From positions 1 to 48,353 of the forward strand of contig ONMA01000032.1 in NCBI GenBank assembly GCA_900318815.1: a stretch of 48,353 bases of DNA. The letters are read 5' to 3'. The position numbers were made by a program, and so were the translations under genes. The notes under the pieces are model-generated. The model had not been told where the DNA came from and ran no database searches. It saw only the letters and a program-made list of their open reading frames with translations. Positions within the stretch are counted from its first letter, which is position 1; every line of letters begins with the position of its first letter. Source of the stretch: an uncultured Prevotellaceae bacterium. Lineage in GTDB: Bacteria > Bacteroidota > Bacteroidia > Bacteroidales > Bacteroidaceae. Below, in pieces: positions 40,837 to 48,353 of this stretch.

Positions 40837-43440
40837 TCACCGTTGCCCTGTCCGCTTCTTCCCGTCGACGACGTAGACCCCTTTGTGATGTGGTGCTTCC
40901 GAGAGTTTTCGGCCCTGCAGGTCGAAGATGGATTGCTGCGTGTACTCGTGTTGAACTCCCTGGATGGCACTGGTCTCGTTGAGTCGCAGCGTCACGTTGT
41001 CGAAGCCGATGATCTTCTCCGTGCCGTTGTTGTTGTGCATGGCCGAAAGCCGAATGGTGGTCGAAGCACGGCCATCGCTCGTGAAGTCGAGCGTCACGTG
41101 CTGCCAGGCTTCCTTGTTCTCGAGCGAGGGGGCCTGCACCGTCGGGCCGTCCTGCGTGAGTGCCGAGACGTAGGCATCGCCGCCCAGACCGCTCTTCCAC
41201 ACATCGGCATTCAACTGGTATTCGCCTTCGGGCAACAGCAGTTCCTGGCAGAGCGTGATGGTCGACGTGCCCCAGTTCTGGCGAATCCAATAGGTCTGTG
41301 TGTTGGGTGACGTCTGCTGGGTGGCGGGCGACGGCAGGGAGGCGAAGAAACGGTCGAAGAAAAGGTCGCCTGTCTTCAGGGCCGTCAGGTCGTTCTCATT
41401 GCGCGACACATAGTCGATGGCCCAGCCCTCGGGCACATAGATGGCGCGGTCGCTGCTGACACCGCTGTTGGGCATCGGCGCGTAGGATGACTCGAAGTCG
41501 CCGTTCTTCAGTTCGCGGGACAGCTGATTGTTGTGGTCTGTGCGAATATCGTCCTCAGCATTCTTCACAAACTGCTGTACGGTCAGGGGCGAACAGCAGG
41601 CGTAATAGTCCCACAGCACAATGCATCGGTGATTGAATGGCTCGAAATGGCCGTTGTCATCGCTCGTGCCGTAGGTGTCGACCGTGCCCGAAGGCAGGTT
41701 CTCTATTTCAACGACCTGGTCTACAAGGCCGTTGCGATAGACGGTGAGCACGTGGCCGTTGTAGGTCAGGGAGATAATCACCGTCGAGAGTTTCGTGGGG
41801 TGATTGTCGCCATTGGTGCCATTGCTGCCCGTGGCCCAGCTGTCGCTGCTGAGCAGGCGGTTCTGGCTCTGATACACCTTTCCGTTGATGACGAGTTCGG
41901 GTCGCTGGTCGGCAGCGTTGATGCGGTAGATGAGGCCGCCATCGCTTTCCTGATAGTGATTCACGGTGAAGAGCGTACCCTCATACTTTGTCTGATTGAG
42001 TTCGAAGGCCATCGTCACGGTCTTGTTCGTGCCCAGGCAGATGCAGTCGACATATTCCGTGTTTTCATCTTCCGAGGTCAGTTCCTCCTGCCAGTCGTAG
42101 TCGGAGTGAATGGCGGTGGGATAGCCAGCAGGATAGCTCTTGTTCACCATCCAGTAGTAATAGTCGCCCTGCATCCAGGCCACGCGCAGGGGTACGTTCT
42201 TCGATCCGGGAATGACGAAGGGGCGTGCGTTGTTCTTGGGCGAGTCGTGTGTCAGCTGCTCCGAGCCGGCCACCTTGCCCTCGTCGTCGATGGTGTATTT
42301 CCATATCTCGTAGATGCCGTCCTTGTCGTATCGTCCGTTCTTGGTGGGAATGGAGAGATAGAGGTCGTTGATGTGTTCGGGGTCTATCGACATGCCGCCG
42401 CTGTAGCAGCGTTCGGTGCTGTTCCAGTTCTGGTGAAAGGCGTGCCCGGCATACTGCACCCACGTGTTCTTCCAGGAAGAGCCGTTCCAGCGGGCATACC
42501 AGTAGACGTGCGAGGTCTTGGCATCGTCGATGTGCGGATAGGCAATGACGGGATGCTCCTGGGCGTCGAGGGCAATCTGCCACACCCAGTTGCGTATGCC
42601 GGCCGAGCGGTCGACGATAGTGGCAGGATAGCTGTTGGCGTAAGCGTCGGTCTTGTTTACGCTGAACACACCATTATTAATAATACAGAGTTGCTTCCCG
42701 CTGAGGTCGCGCAGGATGGGGCCGTTGCCTTTATTGATGTCGATGACGTTAAAGTAGAGCCAGTCGGGCATCTCGTTGTCGGGGTGGCCGGTGGTGTAGC
42801 TCACGTAGATTTTGTCCTTGCCGTTGCTCTGGTACTTGGCGTAGGGGCGGGCACCCGTGCTCTGTACAATCTGCTTCGGGCCGAAGTCGAACTGGCAGTT
42901 GTCCTGCGCGTCGGGCAAGGTGAGGCGGGCAATGGTGGGGTGCCAGTTAATGCCGCGCCAGCAGAGGTAGATGTGCTGCGGGTCGTCGCTTAGAATGAAA
43001 GGCGACGGGTAGGTGGTGTTGTTCTGGGTGGCCAGCCGTTTCTCCTCGCCCAGGGAGGTGATGTCGCCGGGCCGGGTGGAGATGCGATACCAGATGCAAG
43101 GCTCGTCGGTGTGGCGGGTGTAGAAGATCATCACGCGCTCGTCGGGCAGCACGAGGAAGGTGGGGTTGTTGTGGTCGTCGGGCTGGAAGAAGGAGCGCAC
43201 GAGCACGTCGGTCTTGCGGTGTTTCAGCCAGTCGTACTGCGTAGCCTTGACGTTGCCGTGTGTGTCGATGTAGCCTATGTAGGTGGCATTGATGGTTCCG
43301 TCCTCATTCTCATAGTGTAGGGCGCGCGGGTCGGCAAACCAGCACCAGGCCCCCTCGCGGGCCACGACATTAGTGGCAAAAAGCGACATGGCCGTGCCGA
43401 AGAGCATGGCCAGCACCAGAATCAGTCTTGTCTTTTTCAT
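40837..43440 (-). CDS. Secreted BNR_4-repeat protein with C-terminal carbohydrate-binding-like region
   Basis: The 867-residue exported protein has a signal peptide (residues 1-23, LFATN). Residues 25-440 form a BNR_4-type beta-propeller, beginning with VAREGAWCWFADPRALHYEN and HGNVKATQYDWLKHRKTDVL; repeated Asp-box-like segments follow (HPVIAYPHIDDAKTSHVYWY, SIDPEHINDLYLSI). Similar propellers occur in polysaccharide lyases of the ulvan type and in other glycan-acting enzymes, so glycan degradation or binding is likely. A LamG-like sheet (about 480-610) and a jelly-roll binding region (DLFFDRFF.. to FDNVTLRLNE, 690-820) come next. The C-terminal tail SIFDLQGRKLSEAPHHKGVY matches the Prevotella sorting-type ending, though its last residues KKRTGQR are unusual. 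No SusC/SusD pair is beside it. Confidence 0.8.
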   Translation of the reverse strand: MKKTRLILVLAMLFGTAMSLFATNVVAREGAWCWFADPRALHYENEDGTINATYIGYIDTHGNVKATQYDWLKHRKTDVLVRSFFQPDDHNNPTFLVLPDERVMIFYTRHTDEPCIWYRISTRPGDITSLGEEKRLATQNNTTYPSPFILSDDPQHIYLCWRGINWHPTIARLTLPDAQDNCQFDFGPKQIVQSTGARPYAKYQSNGKDKIYVSYTTGHPDNEMPDWLYFNVIDINKGNGPILRDLSGKQLCIINNGVFSVNKTDAYANSYPATIVDRSAGIRNWVWQIALDAQEHPVIAYPHIDDAKTSHVYWYARWNGSSWKNTWVQYAGHAFHQNWNSTERCYSGGMSIDPEHINDLYLSIPTKNGRYDKDGIYEIWKYTIDDEGKVAGSEQLTHDSPKNNARPFVIPGSKNVPLRVAWMQGDYYYWMVNKSYPAGYPTAIHSDYDWQEELTSEDENTEYVDCICLGTNKTVTMAFELNQTKYEGTLFTVNHYQESDGGLIYRINAADQRPELVINGKVYQSQNRLLSSDSWATGSNGTNGDNHPTKLSTVIISLTYNGHVLTVYRNGLVDQVVEIENLPSGTVDTYGTSDDNGHFEPFNHRCIVLWDYYACCSPLTVQQFVKNAEDDIRTDHNNQLSRELKNGDFESSYAPMPNSGVSSDRAIYVPEGWAIDYVSRNENDLTALKTGDLFFDRFFASLPSPATQQTSPNTQTYWIRQNWGTSTITLCQELLLPEGEYQLNADVWKSGLGGDAYVSALTQDGPTVQAPSLENKEAWQHVTLDFTSDGRASTTIRLSAMHNNNGTEKIIGFDNVTLRLNETSAIQGVQHEYTQQSIFDLQGRKLSEAPHHKGVYVVDGKKRTGQR

Positions 43441-43456
43441 TGTCTCTAAGTATAGA

Positions 43457-45520
43457 TTAGTTAGTAGTTTTCTTCAGCTCCGGGTAGCTGATGCGGGTGT
43501 GGTAGATGATCTTGAGCTTCTCGATGAGCACGGTCTTGGCATACTGGATGTCGCGGAAGGTGATGGGGCACTCGCGGAAGTAGCCCTCCTCGACCTGCGA
43601 GTCCAGGATGCGGTTCACCAGCGTGCGGATGCTCTGCTCGGTGTAGTCGGGCAGCGAGCGCGAGGCGGCCTCCACGGCATCGGCCATCATCAGGATGGCC
43701 TGCTCCTTGGTGTAAGGGTTTGGGCCGGGATAGGTGAAGAGCAGGTCGTCGATCTCCTCGTCGGGATGCTCGTTCTTCCATTTCACGAAGAAATACTTGG
43801 CCTTGCCCTGGCCGTGGTGGGTGGAGATGAACCCCTTGATGGGGTCGGGCAGGTTGTACTTCTCGGCCAGCTTCAGGCCCTCGGTCACGTGGCTGATAAT
43901 CATTTGCGCACTCTCCACGCATGAGAGCTGGTCGTGCGGGTTGATGCCGCCCGACTGATTCTCGGTGAAGTAGATGGGGTTGTGCATCTTGCCGATGTCG
44001 TGATAGAGTGCTCCCGTGCGCACTAACTGCGGGTTGGCCTCGATTTTGCGGGCAATCTCGGCAGCCAGGTTGCCCACCTGAATGCTGTGCTGGAAGGTGC
44101 CGGGAGCCACCTCGCTCATGCGGCGCAGCAGTTCCTTGTTCATGTCGCTCAGTTCGATGAGCGTGATGTCGCTCGTAAAGCCGAACAGCCGCTCCATGAT
44201 ATAGAGAAGCGGGTAGGAGCAGAACAGCATGATGCCGGCAGCAAAGAGATAGTTGTATTCGCCCGAGTCGAGGCTGGAGAGGCTGTCCTCCTGAATCATG
44301 AAGATGGAGAAGTTGGTCAGCATGGCGGCCAGGGTGGCGGCGGCGGCGGTCCAGAACAGCTGCGAGCGGCTGGAAAGCTCGCGCAGCAGATAGATGGCCA
44401 CCATACCCGCCATCAGCTCCACGGCGATGAAGTTGAAGGGCCGGAACAGGATGCTGGCCACGATGAGCACGATGATGAGGTGCAGGATGAATGCGGTGCG
44501 CGAGTCCATGAACACCCGCACGAAGATGGGAGCCATGGCGAAGGGCAGGATAAAGACGTGGAACAGGTTGTGGTCGACGAGCAGCGAGCCCATGATGGAG
44601 AAGAGGGCAATGAGCGAATAGAACAGGGCCAGCGACGGTATGTGGTCGAAGTAGTCCTTGCGGAAGAGGCTGAGATAGAGGGTGAAGATGGACACTAAGA
44701 GAAATACGTAGAGCAGTTCGCCCATGATGGTGGTGCTCAGGTTGGTGTTGGCATCCTGTCGGCGGTTGCTCTCTTTGATAAAGGAGTCGAGCACGAGGTA
44801 GGTCTGCTCGTCGACGATGCTTCCCCGGCTGATAATCTTCTGTCCGCGCAAGGCCCACCCGCTGGCCTGCGGCACGCTGTTGAGAAGTTCCTCGCGGCTC
44901 AGCTCACTACGGCTTTTGTCGTAAATCAGGTTGGGCGCGATGTAGTTGTTCAGGTTCAGGGCCTGCAGCTCTTCCCGGTAGGCACTGAAGGCCGAGTCGT
45001 GCATCAGGGTCTCGTAGGCCTGTACGGGAGTGAGCATCGAGATGCCCGTCTTGCTCACCGCCCGGTTGTCGACGACGACGCGCAGCCTTTGCAGCGTGTC
45101 GGAAGTGTCGGCGAAAGGCTCCTTCGTGTCGACGATGCCTTGCGCATAAAGGCGCGTAAGGCGGTTGACAATCATGCTCTTGTAGTCGTCGGGCAGTCCG
45201 GGCAGTCCGCGCTTGTACACCTTCATAAACTCCCTGATCTGCTCGCCGCCAACCTCGCTTTTTTGCGTGTAATAGGGTTCGTAGTCGCGCAGCACGCTGT
45301 CGCGCTCGGCCTTGATCTTCTTTTCGCTCTTGTAGATGGCAAAGTCGAAGGGAGCCGTCAGGTCGGCATAATGCCAAGGCTTGCCAATTTCGATGTTGAA
45401 GTTCAGACGGTTGTCACGGGGCATGAACCACACGATGAGGGCCACGGTGCCAACCACTAAGGCCAGTCGCCAGAGGATGTCGCGCCAAGTAACATCTGTT
45501 TTCGGGATAAATGTTCTCAT
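43457..45520 (-). CDS. Membrane HD-domain phosphohydrolase (7TM-HD, PgpH-like)
   Basis: The 687-residue protein has one N-terminal membrane helix (LVVGTVALIVWFM), a periplasmic domain of about 240 residues (7TMR-HDED type), seven clustered membrane helices (about residues 270-450) and a cytoplasmic HD domain. The metal site HDIGKMHNP is near residue 507, with further ligands in STHHGQGKAKYF and MMADAVEAASRS. PgpH-type proteins hydrolyse cyclic di-AMP, and that is the most likely reaction; it has not been shown here. The gene is 40 bases downstream of mannose-6-phosphate isomerase and 16 bases upstream of the BNR_4 gene, all on the minus strand. Confidence 0.9.
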   Translation of the reverse strand: MRTFIPKTDVTWRDILWRLALVVGTVALIVWFMPRDNRLNFNIEIGKPWHYADLTAPFDFAIYKSEKKIKAERDSVLRDYEPYYTQKSEVGGEQIREFMKVYKRGLPGLPDDYKSMIVNRLTRLYAQGIVDTKEPFADTSDTLQRLRVVVDNRAVSKTGISMLTPVQAYETLMHDSAFSAYREELQALNLNNYIAPNLIYDKSRSELSREELLNSVPQASGWALRGQKIISRGSIVDEQTYLVLDSFIKESNRRQDANTNLSTTIMGELLYVFLLVSIFTLYLSLFRKDYFDHIPSLALFYSLIALFSIMGSLLVDHNLFHVFILPFAMAPIFVRVFMDSRTAFILHLIIVLIVASILFRPFNFIAVELMAGMVAIYLLRELSSRSQLFWTAAAATLAAMLTNFSIFMIQEDSLSSLDSGEYNYLFAAGIMLFCSYPLLYIMERLFGFTSDITLIELSDMNKELLRRMSEVAPGTFQHSIQVGNLAAEIARKIEANPQLVRTGALYHDIGKMHNPIYFTENQSGGINPHDQLSCVESAQMIISHVTEGLKLAEKYNLPDPIKGFISTHHGQGKAKYFFVKWKNEHPDEEIDDLLFTYPGPNPYTKEQAILMMADAVEAASRSLPDYTEQSIRTLVNRILDSQVEEGYFRECPITFRDIQYAKTVLIEKLKIIYHTRISYPELKKTTN

Positions 45521-45560
45521 TGTCTTTGGTTGTTGGGGGAAAAAGTGGTGTGGTAACTAC

Positions 45561-46601
45561 CTATTGTCTGGTGACATGCAGGAAGCGCGTCACCATTCTG
45601 GCAAGGCTTCTGTCCTTGTTGTCGATGAAGGCATCGAGCATGCGGGTCTTTCCACCGAGGGGAATCACGTCGTAGTCGGCAATGACCGCAGGAATGAGCG
45701 TGCTGCTGCCTTCCCTGAGCGTTATCTCGTCGCCCGTGCTACGTACCTTTATCCTGCAGTCGCCTTCAATGCACATGGAGATAATAAAACTGTCGTATTT
45801 GATCAGGTTGCGGTGGAAGGGGGCGGTAATTTCCATCACCCGCACATCGAAATAGGGAGAGTCGATAATCTGGACGGCGCGGTTGTCGGTCTCGATGTAT
45901 TCCGTGCGATAGTTCTTCTCCACATGATAGTCAAGGGCCTTGGCGGCCAACTCGGTATGCAGTTCGCGGGGCTTGCCGTCCATGCCGGGGCGGTTGTAGT
46001 CGAAGATCCTATACGTCACGTCCGACGACTGCTGCACCTCGGCCAGCAAGATGCCGCCGCAGATGGCATGGACTCGACCGGCTGGCAGGTAGAAGACGTC
46101 GCCCGCCTTGACGGGATGGCGAGCCAGTACTTGCGTGATGGTGCCGTCGGCCACGCGGTGCTGGTATTCGTAGGGCGTAATCCTCTGCTTGAAGCCGGCA
46201 TAGAGATGGGCACCCGCATCGGCCTTGATGATGTACCACATCTCGCTCTTGCCCATCTTGCCGTGCTCGCGCATGGCCATCTCGTCGTTAGGGTGAACCT
46301 GGATGCTCAGGTCCTTCTTGGCATCAATGAACTTCACCAGTAGGGGCAGCTTGCCGTCGTATTGCTCATTGACCGACTTTCCCAGGATTTCCTCGGGATG
46401 CTCGTCGATGACGGAAATCAGGTCGCGGCCTTTCCATGCCCCATTGCTGATGATACTGGTACTCGTAGGCACGGCGCTCACCTCCCAGCTTTCGCCTATC
46501 GGCTCAGCGGTTGCTTCCAAGCCCTTATATGGTCTCAGTTGGTTGCCTCCCCACACCACTGGATGAAGATTAGGCTCAAAAAGAATCGGATAGAAGAACA
46601 T
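45561..46601 (-). CDS. manA: Mannose-6-phosphate isomerase, class I
   Basis: This cytoplasmic zinc enzyme of 346 residues interconverts mannose-6-phosphate and fructose-6-phosphate, feeding GDP-mannose and GDP-fucose synthesis or mannose use. The start at 46601 (MFFYPILFEPNLHPVVWGGN) is preferred; an extension of seven residues crosses the 5' leader. Metal ligands are seen in LSIQVHPNDEMA and EMWYIIKADAGAHLYAGF, and the cupin-type second half has GDVFYLPAGRVHAICGGILL. The C-terminal domain is short, as in the Bacteroidetes/Bacillus type. The promoter lies 19 bases upstream. In a host that makes exopolysaccharide it supplies sugar nucleotides. Confidence 0.94.
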   Translation of the reverse strand: MFFYPILFEPNLHPVVWGGNQLRPYKGLEATAEPIGESWEVSAVPTSTSIISNGAWKGRDLISVIDEHPEEILGKSVNEQYDGKLPLLVKFIDAKKDLSIQVHPNDEMAMREHGKMGKSEMWYIIKADAGAHLYAGFKQRITPYEYQHRVADGTITQVLARHPVKAGDVFYLPAGRVHAICGGILLAEVQQSSDVTYRIFDYNRPGMDGKPRELHTELAAKALDYHVEKNYRTEYIETDNRAVQIIDSPYFDVRVMEITAPFHRNLIKYDSFIISMCIEGDCRIKVRSTGDEITLREGSSTLIPAVIADYDVIPLGGKTRMLDAFIDNKDRSLARMVTRFLHVTRQ

Positions 46602-46619
46602 TTTTTTTGATATTTGATG

Positions 46620-46651
46620 CAAAAATACAACTTATTGTTGAAAGTTCCAAG
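46620..46651 (-). promoter_or_regulatory. Promoter of manA
   Basis: On the minus strand TATTTTTG (46620-46627) is a consensus -7 box; CTTG at 46648-46651, 20 bases away, is a 3-of-4 match to the -33 box. Confidence 0.6.
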
Positions 46652-46785
46652 AAAAAGATAGTACTTTTGAACCTTTTTATGTCTTTCTCCCGGATAAATG
46701 GCTCACAATGCGAAGTTACCGTTGATATGTTATTCGTGCCTTTTGCCGATAATTGGACATCCCCTACTAGGATTTTTTCAATATA

Positions 46786-46866
46786 GGGTGACAGGGTGAC
46801 AGAATGCCGATAAACAGGGCGTTTGCACCCTTTCTGGAGGGTGACAAGGGTGACAGAAGGGTGACA
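46786..46866. repeat. Five GGGTGACA units
   Basis: GGGTGACA occurs at 46786, 46794, 46839, 46848 and 46859, in two clusters. No protein is predicted; the minus-strand ORF across it is made of the repeat. Its function is unknown. Confidence 0.7.
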
Positions 46867-46898
46867 GGCAAACAGAGGAAGTAAGCCGAATGCAATCA

Positions 46899-46979
46899 AA
46901 TTCTCGAGAGAATTGAGAAGCAAGTATGCTATTTACCAAAGGCAAAGATGTACTTTACGCCTCAATTCTCTCGAGAATT
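46899..46979. repeat. 19-base inverted repeat with palindromic arms
   Basis: AATTCTCGAGAGAATTGAG (46899-46917) and CTCAATTCTCTCGAGAATT (46961-46979) are perfect inverted copies 43 bases apart, and each arm is itself almost palindromic around CTCGAG. It could form a hairpin or bind a dimeric protein. The remainder of the 46652-47182 gap shows no gene. Confidence 0.7.
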
Positions 46980-47182
46980 CAAGTGCAGACAGGCATGATT
47001 CTTACTGGAAGCACCGTGGATGTTGCAAGAGACGACAAAGGTGCTGACGAATCAGTTGTAGAGTAATTGTCAGATAGGGGCTGGTATAGCAGATAGGACC
47101 AAATTACAAAAAAAGAATCAAATCACCAAAGAATTCTTCTAAAAACCTTTCTTGACTAACAGTTGTTTTGAAATGGTTGCTA

Positions 47183-47929
47183 CTAAAATGCCCCCTTATG
47201 CTTTATTGAAGGGTATACTTTTACAATAGCCCATAGACCTGGGAACGTATGTTCATCACACATAACTATTCTCGTGGGAATCTTCCAACATATCAGCATA
47301 TTAGGTTTAAGAGAAGGGTATTTTTTACTTAAATCTTTCACAAAACGTTCAGAAGTATCAGCTATACTATCATGGAATAACTTTATCAATTTATTACATG
47401 GAGGCATATCCGAGTATGACGTTATGATGTGAAAACCGATTCTAATAACACCTTTAGTTGTTTCTTCGTAAGTCTTTACTTCTTGCTTTAAACTTTGTAG
47501 TTGTTCATGCATTTTCAACCAAGGCTTAATAACTTTATTATCTCTTGTAGAGTTTGTTATGAAACAATCATAACTTTGCTTCAGTTCAATAACAAAACTG
47601 TAATCCTTATAGATACACCAATAGTCGATTCTTCCAGAAGATTCGCTAACTTGAAATCTTTTATTTGAACATTCCCTAACAGCAGGCACTTCTACAAGGA
47701 CTTTATTGCCACAAAGTTTAGAAAGAGATGGTAATAAAACGCTATCAAGTCTACGCTCTGTATATGTATAGGGCAAGTCGCAGAACGTATCATTAACATA
47801 TTTCGTACTTAATTTCGCCATGCCAAAGAATAGATTTTCTATCAAATCCTTGGCAACACTATAACTATCACCTTCTGGGACTGAGTCCACTTCTAAGAAA
47901 GATAGGCCATGCTTTTTTATTTCTTTCAT
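47183..47929 (-). CDS. AT-rich hypothetical protein with PD-(D/E)XK-like motif
   Basis: The 248-residue protein is not recognised. Around residues 100-117 it reads GRIDYWCIYKDYSFVIELKQ, giving Asp102, Glu115 and Lys117 in the D-x(n)-E-x-K spacing of the PD-(D/E)XK nuclease fold; the beta-strand setting (YSFVIEL) agrees. The N-terminal half is helical, with YTERRLDSVLLPSLSKLCGN, and a C-terminal LKPNMLICWKIPTRIVM region is beta-like. There is no signal peptide. Its base composition is clearly more AT-rich than that of the genes to its left, suggesting transfer. It stands beside another nuclease-like gene at the window end. A defence or mobile-element role is a guess. Confidence 0.6.
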   Translation of the reverse strand: MKEIKKHGLSFLEVDSVPEGDSYSVAKDLIENLFFGMAKLSTKYVNDTFCDLPYTYTERRLDSVLLPSLSKLCGNKVLVEVPAVRECSNKRFQVSESSGRIDYWCIYKDYSFVIELKQSYDCFITNSTRDNKVIKPWLKMHEQLQSLKQEVKTYEETTKGVIRIGFHIITSYSDMPPCNKLIKLFHDSIADTSERFVKDLSKKYPSLKPNMLICWKIPTRIVMCDEHTFPGLWAIVKVYPSIKHKGAF

Positions 47930-48038
47930 AATGAATTATTTCTCTGTTCATCAAAGAATATCTGTATTTCTTCCAAGTATCCTATTTCCTTAGGGAGTAC
48001 GAACATGTTGTTAGCATTGGCATACTTTCTGTGCTTTG

Positions 48039-48353
48039 TCATTCGCTTTTCCATTCCGTGATGTTTCGCTCCTTGCTACTGAAGGCGATACCCACTTTCG
48101 TGACGGGGCGGCCGTCTAAGGCGTACTTACTGGCGTAGCCACGTTCGTCTATTTGCTTCAGGGCAGCCTCGGCGGTGTCGTTGTATTTCAGCTCGATGAT
48201 ATAGATGCCCTTTGGCATCTTCAGCGTTAAGTCGGCACGCCCCTTTGCCGAAAGATCCTCGGCCACCACGTCGGCACCGAAAGAGACGAAGAGCGTGTAG
48301 AGCATAGCGTGGAAATGGTGCTCGTCCTTGTCGTCAATCATATAGGGCACACC
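48039..48353 (-). CDS. C-terminal part of an AAA-ATPase-like / PD-(D/E)XK protein (runs off the window)
   Basis: The frame is open to the window edge and shows PYMIDDKDEHHFHAMLYTLF, then RADLTLKMPKGIYIIELKYN and ERGYASKYALDGRPVTKVGI. This is the PF08011-type nuclease-like domain that ends AAA-ATPase-like proteins of Bacteroidetes; the D...ELK pattern is clear. About 104 residues are visible; the ATPase part must lie beyond the right edge on the minus strand. Function of the family is unproven. Confidence 0.85.
   Translation of the reverse strand, partial: GVPYMIDDKDEHHFHAMLYTLFVSFGADVVAEDLSAKGRADLTLKMPKGIYIIELKYNDTAEAALKQIDERGYASKYALDGRPVTKVGIAFSSKERNITEWKSE

Noticed and set aside
41533-42993. 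486-residue plus-strand ORF
   Set aside because: Antisense shadow of the BNR_4 gene; low complexity and no recognisable domain.
43461-44858. 465-residue minus-strand ORF in another frame of the HD gene
   Set aside because: Arg/His/Pro-rich out-of-frame translation of the HD-domain gene.
46576-46923. 115-residue minus-strand ORF upstream of manA
   Set aside because: It is composed of the GGGTGACA repeats and overlaps the manA promoter.

Overview
The window comes from a Bacteroidales genome, most likely Prevotella or a close relative. Support: promoters with the Bacteroidetes consensus (TTTG, about 20 bases, TAnnTTTG) in front of many genes, a SusC/SusD pair, START-like and FadL/OmpP1 proteins typical of the order, and secreted proteins ending in a short 'LNGR/LAGQ...GIYV..GKKV..K' tail. 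Genus is an inference; no rRNA is present.

Positions 1-9120 are the end of an exopolysaccharide or O-antigen type locus: two GT4 glycosyltransferases, a hexapeptide acyltransferase, a GT2 glycosyltransferase, a WecA-like sugar-phosphate transferase and an NTP_transf_5 nucleotidyltransferase. Two independent P-loop ATPase genes with their own promoters sit inside it. Positions 9144-11160 hold a GNAT-like protein, a START-like protein and a tRNA with anticodon CAT. A third P-loop ATPase follows (11168-12598), then 700 bases of repeats: four operator-like motifs, a large palindromic element and a 22-base-period tandem array. Thymidine kinase and RsmI are divergently transcribed from back-to-back promoters, with a coiled-coil lipoprotein behind rsmI.

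Positions 15819-29219 form a nutrient-uptake locus with SusC and SusD but no carbohydrate-active enzyme. It encodes instead a zinc metallohydrolase lipoprotein, a DUF4302 lipoprotein and a BACON-type secreted protein, followed after a terminator by a large M6-type metalloprotease. I infer a peptide or protein substrate. A possible attenuator lies in the long SusC leader. Two FadL/OmpP1 porins follow on the minus strand, then a cupin lipoprotein, a PLP-dependent histidine-decarboxylase-like enzyme and a TraX-like membrane protein on the plus strand.

Positions 35391-40836 are a scrap-yard of mobile DNA: an intact IS4-type element, a DUF4160/DUF2442 toxin-antitoxin-like pair whose first member is broken by a stop codon and a frameshift, a 41-residue tail of a restriction-modification type protein, two decayed transposases, gene stubs and hairpin repeats shared with other parts of the window. 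Positions 40837-46651 hold a BNR_4-type secreted protein, a membrane HD-domain phosphohydrolase and mannose-6-phosphate isomerase, all on the minus strand. The right end holds short repeats, an AT-rich PD-(D/E)XK-like orphan and the C-terminus of a fourth ATPase/nuclease-type protein that runs off the window.
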